NCBI GenBank assembly: GCA_013400975.1
Contig: WBMZ01000359.1
Location: 453-64,452 of the forward strand
DNA: 64,000 nucleotides
Direction of reading: 5' to 3'
DNA from: Atrichornis clamosus
Lineage: Eukaryota; Chordata; Aves; Passeriformes; Menuridae
Notes under the pieces: generated by a model
Seen by the model: only the letters and a program-made list of their open reading frames with translations
Database searches by the model: none
Told to the model about the DNA's origin: nothing
Part shown: positions 57,086 to 64,000 of the stretch, piece by piece
How the letters are laid out: every line of letters starts with the position of its first letter
Position numbering within the stretch: the stretch's first letter is position 1
Program-made: the position numbers and the translations under genes

Positions 57086-59715
57086 GTTTTATTACACTTC
57101 TCATTCTCTGCCTGTCATGACCCAAAATTTCCTTATTCAGTAGAAATGAATGAAGTGAAACTGGATGACTGAAATAATGAAATTAATGCATGTGGATATA
57201 TATTGATTAAATCTTGGATATAATTTCATATATTTCACTTACAGACTTTCCATTTGTGATTAAGTAGCAGTTTATGTAGCTGATTAACACCTTTTCTATT
57301 TCAACTAAAATGACTACAGTTTTTCTGTCACCCAGTTCTCTCATCCTGTCAATGAATCATCCAACTAAGTTCTTATTCCAACTTGTAATATTATTTCCTT
57401 GATTTTGCTGAATTAAAAATAAATCACAAATACTTTTGGAGGGGCTCATGAAGAACAGTTGGTTGCTTGGCACACGTAAATCTAAAGCTCAAATAGACTA
57501 GACAAAACTTTCCACGACACCATAAAGTGGAATTTGACATCCAAAGGGACTGGATTTTCTTCTGAGAATGGACGTGTTTATGCAATTCCAGGTCCATGAC
57601 TGACCAGCAGGTGTGGTGGAAATTCCAACTGAGGACATGACCTTGTCGTTTGTTGAACAGATGGAATAATTTCTTTTTATTCTTTCCAAAAATTAGAAAT
57701 ACTGAATGCAAGACCCTTTGGCCTGACAGATTGCTTTGACATCCTTCATAAAGGTAGACTGAATTTAAAATTTCAGTCCCCTGTGTAAAACAAGAAGCAC
57801 TACTTCAGATGAGTGAAAATGGCGTTTTTTGTTCTTTCAAAGTAGAATGAGAGCCTCTAAATTTTGAAAATAACATTTTTCTTCAGCTACAAAATATAGT
57901 GCAAACATGACTGAAATTAATAGTAAAAATAATAAAGTAGAGGGGAATCTTTTCTTCGTTTTGCTTTCTTCTCTTCGACTTCTGTTATTTCTGTCAATAT
58001 TTACATGTATTAAATACATAAATGTTTATAAGATGTGTTTATACTGCTCTTCACCTCATAGATTCATCCAAACACTTAATTAATTGACTCTGATAAAATG
58101 TTATAAATCAACTGTATCATCAGCACAGACTCAATTATCATGTGGCATTACTAAACCTGTACCTTGAGAACACAAATTATTGTCTTTCAATACTCATGCT
58201 CATGAAGGAATGAGGGCAATTGACCTTCTTCTGTGGCCCCAGGACTGATTATCAGTATGTTGTCATCATGAATGCTCTCCTCAGAGGTTTTGTACAGCAC
58301 TGCAGATTCTTTTTTCCAGGCAATTAGTCAGTTTTCAGCTGGTGCATGAACTGGCCGTGGAAATTACAGAATCTCTGTTTGTTTAAATGTCCTCTGGTCT
58401 TTTTTTTAGATGATGTTGCCACAATTGCCTCAGTGCAATCTCCAAAATGCAGTTTCCATGCTTTCTTGCTATGTGCTGTGGTGTCAAACACCCTTGAAGA
58501 AAAGCTCATTGAATTATATGTCTTTATGTGTTTAATTTTAAAATCTAGATATGAGAAGTCAGTGTTCGCTAAGGATCCGCAGATCCTGACAAAACAGCTT
58601 TCTGTAGACAACCTCAGCTCATAATTTCTTCCCATGGATCAAAGTAAATCCTTTTCTTCTTTCTAAAGTAGAAAATACGTTTTGTGTTCAAGAATGCTCC
58701 ATATTAACAGGAGAAATAAAATGCCTGAAATGTTTACGTGTAGCTGCTACTTCTTAGTTATGGAAACATGTTTGTTGGGAAGAGACAACATGTGCTGTCT
58801 TTTAAATGAGTTCCTTAATAAGTGAAGCTCTTTTTCTCCTTTTGTGTCATTTTTTGTTTTTAGAAGCTGTATTGTCTGTGAACTGTGTGATCACTTGAAC
58901 CCAGCAAGTCAGGCCACTACAATACCATCATCTTTTTAGTTAAAGTTGAAAGTGTTGCTTTTTTTCGCACTGTTTGGCTTTATTTCAGAGTCTTCATTAG
59001 CTAAAACCCCCCAAAAATTTACAACTTTGAATTAAATGTATATTACAATCCCTAATCCCATTTCAAGCATAACAGCAACAGATAAACTTTTGAGTTATTA
59101 AACAATCATAAATTATAAATATTTAGATGGCAGCCTCAAGACAAAACCTTTCTTAATGAAGAAAACTTAGCATTAGAAGTATTCAAAGGCTAGAAATAAA
59201 GAAGATGTCTTTGAACTAAAACTCTGTTTTATTGACGAAGACATTATGTCAAACATCTGTCTACATATTTTCTAGGCATTCGTTTTATGAATCACTGTTT
59301 CATATAATGGATATTTTACTATCACATCCCTAGGTTTCTTAAGCTGGTGGGTTTTTTTGCAAGTAGTAAAATTAAGTTCTGAAAGATTGTTGCAAAATCA
59401 TTCACAGTCTTTGTTGGGTTTTGGGGGGGGTTTTAGTGTTTTGTGTAGATCAGAGGCTAATCTTGCTTTACAATCCATTCTGTGAGTCAGTAAAACATTT
59501 TTTTTTCCATGCAAAAGTGGCCAGGGGATGGATGGAGAGCAGTGAGGATAAGGTCTAAAGGGCAATGGTCTGGATACAAGAAAGGAATGCTAATAAAAAG
59601 TTTAGAAATGAAATTGAAAATATCACGGCACTGAAAGCAGAGTCTGCTGTAGCTTTGCCATTAGAAGGATGTCAAGAAATGCACATAATCCAGCAGCATC
59701 AACCTTATCGGCCTT
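57086..59715. other. Unique AT-rich DNA, no gene seen
   Basis: Non-repetitive interval with a T/G run at 59400-59435. Blocks at 57420-57720 and 58200-58640 have even composition. At 58324-58635 both strands stay open for 90-100 codons, without recognisable domains. These could be conserved non-coding DNA or chance. Confidence 0.5.
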
Positions 59716-59962
59716 AAGATGATGGAGGGTAGATTTAGATGGGGTATGGGGAAGGAAGTGTTCCCTGTGAGGGTGGGGAGGCCCTGGCACAGGGTGCCCA
59801 GAGCAGCGGTGGCTGCCCCTGGATCCCTGGGAGTGTCCAAGGCCAGGCTGGACGGGGCTTGGAGCACCCTGGGACAGTGGGAGGTGTCCCTGCCCATGGC
59901 AGGGGGTGGAATGAGATGGCCTTTAGGGTCCCTTCCAACCTCAACCATTCTGGGATTCTATA
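59716..59962 (+). mobile_element. CR1 LINE 3' fragment, sense (~245 bp)
   Basis: Plus-orientation CR1: GTTCCCTGTGAGGGTGGGG, AGGCCCTGGCACAGGGTGCC, GAGCAGCGGTGGCTGCCCC, AAGGCCAGGCTGGACGGGG, CCTGCCCATGGCAGGGGGTG, GGCCTTTAGGGTCCCTTCC, then AACCTCAACCATTCTGGGAT as the eroded terminus. It is the closest relative in this window of the copy at 45471-45682. The 152-codon plus frame 59719-60177 is a read-through of the repeat. Confidence 0.95.
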
Positions 59963-60100
59963 TTTCTCTGATAGCTCTTGAACACCTAGAACAAAGAAAC
60001 ATGGGCTTCATGGATTTCAGAATATTAATACATATGAAGCACATTTCAGTAAAACAGAAGCTTTTACAGGCCTTGAAATGTTTTAGATCTGGCACTTTAG

Positions 60101-60372
60101 GACCAGCAACAGAGCAAGGGACAATGGGGAAAACAGATGCAGAGGAAGTTCCATCTGGAGATGAAGAAAATCTTTAAAATAAAAGTGACAGAGCACTGGC
60201 ACAGGCTGCCCAGAAAGGCTGTGGTGTTTCCTTCTTTGGAGATATTCAAAACCTGCCTGCACATGATCCTGTACATCCTGCTCTAGGTGAACCTACTTGA
60301 GCAGGGATGTTGGACAAGATGATGTCCAGAGGTCCCTTTCAACCCCAGATGTTCAATGATTCTGCCATTCAG
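60101..60372 (+). mobile_element. CR1 LINE 3' fragment, sense, second copy (~270 bp)
   Basis: Plus-orientation CR1 text: AGAGGAAGTTCCATCTGG, AAAAGTGACAGAGCACTGGC, ACAGGCTGCCCAGAAAGGC, TCCTGCTCTAGGTGAACC, ATGATGTCCAGAGGTCCC, ending CAACCCCAGATGTTCAATG and ATTCTGCC. It belongs to the same type as 44838-45106, not that of its immediate neighbour, so the pair reflects two insertions about 140 bases apart and not a local duplication. Confidence 0.93.
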
Positions 60373-63300
60373 ATACAGCCCCACGTTTAAATAAAACCAA
60401 CAAACCAAAACCAATAGAATAAAGATAAAACTGAACACTTCATGCTGAAATATTAAATATTAAAATCAAATTAAATTGCCATGAGTATTACTGATGTTAT
60501 ATTTGAATCATGATCCTTCTTTAATCACTTGGATTTTGTGACACACAAACTTGTCATGAAACTTTTATTTTCAAAGCTTGGCCATCTCTTTTTCTTTTTT
60601 TTCTGTTTGAGCTGATCTCAAATATATCCCAAAATGTTTTAAGTAAGCTGGTGTTAGGCTACAGAACGTTCTAGTGAACCTCTCCTGTGCTTTATTAGCC
60701 TCAGGAAGGCATATTGCCATTTCTCTTGTCCATGTGTGTAAAAAGGAGCAAAATACAATACACTGTCTCTTGCTAAGGATTCACAAGTGTCCTACAGAGA
60801 AAGTTGGAAATCTTTGCCTTGTGCCCTTTTTTTGAGATTGTTACTGACCTGTAGTAAAGAGAAGTGATGTCTGTTGCTGAGTTTGCATTTAGGGCCTGAC
60901 CCACTAAACACATTTCTTTTTCTTTGGCTTTCACATATTTTGAGTCATGTCCCCATCACATACATAGGCCCCTCACATTACTCAACTTCTAAACTTCTTT
61001 TTATTTTTTTTTCAGCATTCAAAAGTTGTAGATATATACTGCAGATGAGAATCTGACCTTTAAGTGGATAGATTAGAAGAATTTTGTAAATGATGAGACA
61101 ACAAATGTATAGTCTGTTATTATTCTGAGATTTTATTTTGTGTTTAATACTAAGAAAAAAAGAGCATCATAATAGAAAAAACTAAACATGATGTCCATGT
61201 TAAATAACAAATAATGATCCCAAAATAATTTGTTTAGGAAATAGAGGTAAAGCTAGAATCAGTGTTTTAATTTCTTACCAGAAAGAAATATTTGCCTAGA
61301 CAACTGAGAGGCAAATTTCTTTCCCTTTCAGAGATGCTTATAAAATTTTATATAGCTCCTTATCTTGTAGATAATGACATGAAAATTTCCTACACTCATA
61401 AAAAACATGCTGCACACAACAACAAAGACTGGAAAGCATTAGAGGTGTTAGTTGCTTAGCCTGGATCAGGTGGAATAGGAAGTTGAGACTGTTTTACATT
61501 ACATTTTTATCTGTCATGGTTTAAAGTGCTTTGTGAAATAACATTTATGGTTTCTACGCATAAAGAAATATATTCTGTAGAATGATGCCTTCAGAAGAAA
61601 TGAGAGTTTCCAATTACGACTAAGTGCCACCAAAGATCTCTCCAGAGATCTCTCCAGAAATGCTCTCTTTGTCTTATTGATGCACTGCAGATGCTCTTCT
61701 CCAGCTGAGGAAAGGGTGGAAAATGCAGATAATGTCCAATATTGTTGCTATTTTTTTTAAATTATTATTATTACTACTGCTAAGGGCTAGGATTGCCTTT
61801 CTATTACCTGAATTTCCAGTGGAGAAATAGTAAATGTTTTAAGTGTCTTCTCTTAAGAAAGAAGAAAATAGGAATGGAAAACAAAATTTATCATAAGCAA
61901 AGAGGTTTTGTCCCAAGAGGACTTTTACGTGTTAAAAGTGACAGGTATTGCTTTTAAAGTGGATAAATGCAGCACTGTATTTCAAATTTCATGGTTCACA
62001 TTATCTCAAAATCCTGGCAAAGGGCAAAAATTCAAAATGAAAGGTCACCCTGGAACCTCTGGAAATAGAATATTTACATTTTTGAAATAGGTATTATGTC
62101 TGCCCCGCAGTGGGCAACAAATTATTTTTTCAATATCTCCCAAAACAATTCATTTTCAAAAGGATTACAGGTGCTTCAGCCTCGCTCTGAAAACTGCTGT
62201 TCTCTACACCAAGCTCCTCAAAATACGGTTTTCCTAAGGGGCCTCATCAGAAATTCGGAGTGATCATAAATTGGCATTAAAATTGCCTTCTTCATTTGAG
62301 GACCATGGTGAAACATCATGTAGAACAAAACCCTTGGCTTCAGAAATGCAAACTCTCATCTAGATCAACCATATTGACAAACAAACAACATTATATCTGT
62401 TGGTATTTGCTTAGTTATTCAAATCTAGTCTTTGGCCAGCAGTTTTATGGGACAAAAAAAAGGTTTAGCTGTCCATGCCTCTATATTGCAGCATTGATAT
62501 ATTCCAGCTATTCCACACAGTCAGTTTGGTCCAGATGGTTTGGGACTTTTCTTTCTGAACCCAAACAGTTTATATGGTGCCTGCAAAGACAACTCTGATA
62601 CTTACATATTGGATTTTTTTTTTAAGAGGCTCCACCTGCCGTATATGTTTTCTTTTGCGCATTAATTTTTCTCTGTTTGATTTAAGCTTCTCTGGTAACC
62701 TGTCAACAGCTGCTACTAAATTATTGTTTCCTCCAAAGTGAGTATTAAAGCTCAAGCTTGTCCCCAGCCTCTCTGGGACTCTGATCCCAGCAATGCCATA
62801 TTTATGATGTGTCCATGTTTGGCTTTTGCCAACAGCATGGCTGTTGACTTTTTCTCCATAGCCTGGAAACACTCTTTGTCCCCATGGCAGCTCCTCTCAG
62901 CCAGTGCCAGGCAGGCAGGCTAGCTCTGAGCTGGAAAAGCAGAGTGCAGACAGAGCCAAAACCACTGCTGGGTGGCCGAGCTCACCAAAACAAACCCAGG
63001 AATTTCTGCTCCAAGGAAAACGTGGGCTTAGGAATTTGGCTGTGTTTGATGGCAGTCTATCATTTCTGGACATCTGACTGTCCAGATGGAGATGCTGGAA
63101 CATGGATAATCCCTATAAATTCACTGTAGGGCGTGTGTGCAAGACAGCCAAGTGAAGTGGAGCACCGATGCGAGATGGATGAATACCTCCTACTGCTCTA
63201 AATAGTCAGGAAAATAAAACTTTACATTTCAGATATTAAAAAAAATACACTAGAAAACATAACTGCCTAACTTTCATGAATATCATGAGTGAAAGGAGTG

Positions 63301-64000
63301 GTGAATAAAGTGTACTCAGAGAAAAATTAATCTCATTTTGAAGTAGTTCAGACATTTTAATTTATTGTGACTTCTGTCCACCAGGCTGGAATTAAAAACC
63401 ACTTTACCTAATACTGGTTTTACCGTGTCAAATGAAAACATAACTCACTTTTTTCTTTTATTCTAACTTTCTTTACTATTTTCTTGCTTTGAATTTAATC
63501 TGTTTTTAAGCAGCCATGTATTAACCCAAAATCTTGGTACCAAATCTGTGAAAACCAGAAGTCAGGTGGAACTTAGCAAGGTAAGACCACATCCAGAACA
63601 AAGGTGTTCTCTGGAAATTACATGTTCAAAAGTAAAGACTTGTATTGGATTATTAGCTCAGGTAAACATATATATATATATAAGATGACTATTTTTAAAA
63701 CAATATTTTGATCTCTTTTTTTTTTCATGGTGAAACAGAAATTAAGAAAATTTTTTAAAAACATTTTAACTTAGAAAAAAATATTTTTGTGTTTCAATCA
63801 CCTTTTAAAATTTATTCCACTATCTTGTCCAAATTTTTAAGTAAAACTATTCAGATTTTTATCTGAACAGGCGCATAAAATACAGTAAAACTATTTTCTG
63901 TGAATGTTGAGATTACTTCAGTTGGCTCTACATAGAAACTTCTCAAGACCTACTTGCCTAAAAACGTCCAGTCTTCTCTCTTGCAGCTGTAAAATATAAG
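60373..64000. other. Unique AT-rich DNA to window end, no gene seen
   Basis: Non-repetitive apart from an AT run (63668-63682) and a tandem 12-mer doublet (GATCTCTCCAGA, 61637-61660). A moderately GC-richer stretch at 62700-63180 has 60-100 codon frames on both strands without recognised motifs. No exon, RNA gene or transposon was recognised up to the edge. Confidence 0.55.
63668..63682. repeat. (AT)n microsatellite
   Basis: Fifteen bases of alternating AT. Confidence 0.8.

Noticed and set aside
59719..60177. 152-codon plus-strand open frame
   Set aside because: Read-through of a sense CR1 tail.
1..64000. CRISPR arrays, rRNA, tRNA, bacterial operons, riboswitches, replication origins
   Set aside because: No regularly spaced direct repeats, no recognisable rRNA text, no tRNA-like A/B-box or cloverleaf noticed, and no prokaryotic gene organisation; the sequence is vertebrate nuclear DNA.

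Overview
This window looks like nuclear DNA from a bird. It is AT-rich and has no operons, no bacterial-style genes and no confidently recognised host protein-coding exon. The interspersed repeats are the strongest clue to the organism. There are many short, 5'-truncated CR1 LINE tails in the form found in avian genomes, plus two avian-type endogenous retroviral LTRs. A passerine or another neoavian bird is plausible, but I cannot settle the order by reading. All family assignments come from recognising the sequence, not from a database search.

Layout. Positions 1-465 hold an antisense CR1 piece cut by the window edge and an antisense LTR fragment that abuts it. From about 0.5 to 41 kb is mostly unique AT-rich DNA with sparse CR1 tails (3.8, 8.6, 21.0 and 21.5 kb), T/G- or A-rich low-complexity tracts (0.9, 16.1, 17.2 and 19.7 kb), a few GC-elevated patches (10.8, 15.3, 16.3 and 25.8 kb) and microsatellites. 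From 41.8 to 50 kb is a cluster of CR1 tails in both orientations, including a CR1 fold-back palindrome at 49.9 kb. From 53.0 to 54.9 kb lies the most informative element: a decayed 1.8-kb CR1 body. It keeps pieces of the ORF1 esterase, the two ends of the ORF2 endonuclease and the start of the reverse transcriptase. A solo LTR with an internal degenerate tandem array occupies 56.3-57.1 kb. Two co-oriented CR1 tails lie at 59.7 and 60.1 kb. The rest, to 64 kb, is unique AT-rich sequence.

Function. Nothing here works together as a pathway or system. The window reads as a gene desert or the interior of a very large intron, shaped by CR1 and ERV insertion. Candidate host function is limited to non-repetitive blocks that look like non-coding regulatory DNA, for example 18.95-19.26 kb with two POU-type octamer sites, and to two minus-strand open segments (3.43-3.53 kb and 25.4-26.2 kb) that might be exons. 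All of these are low confidence. I found no convincing undescribed biological system.
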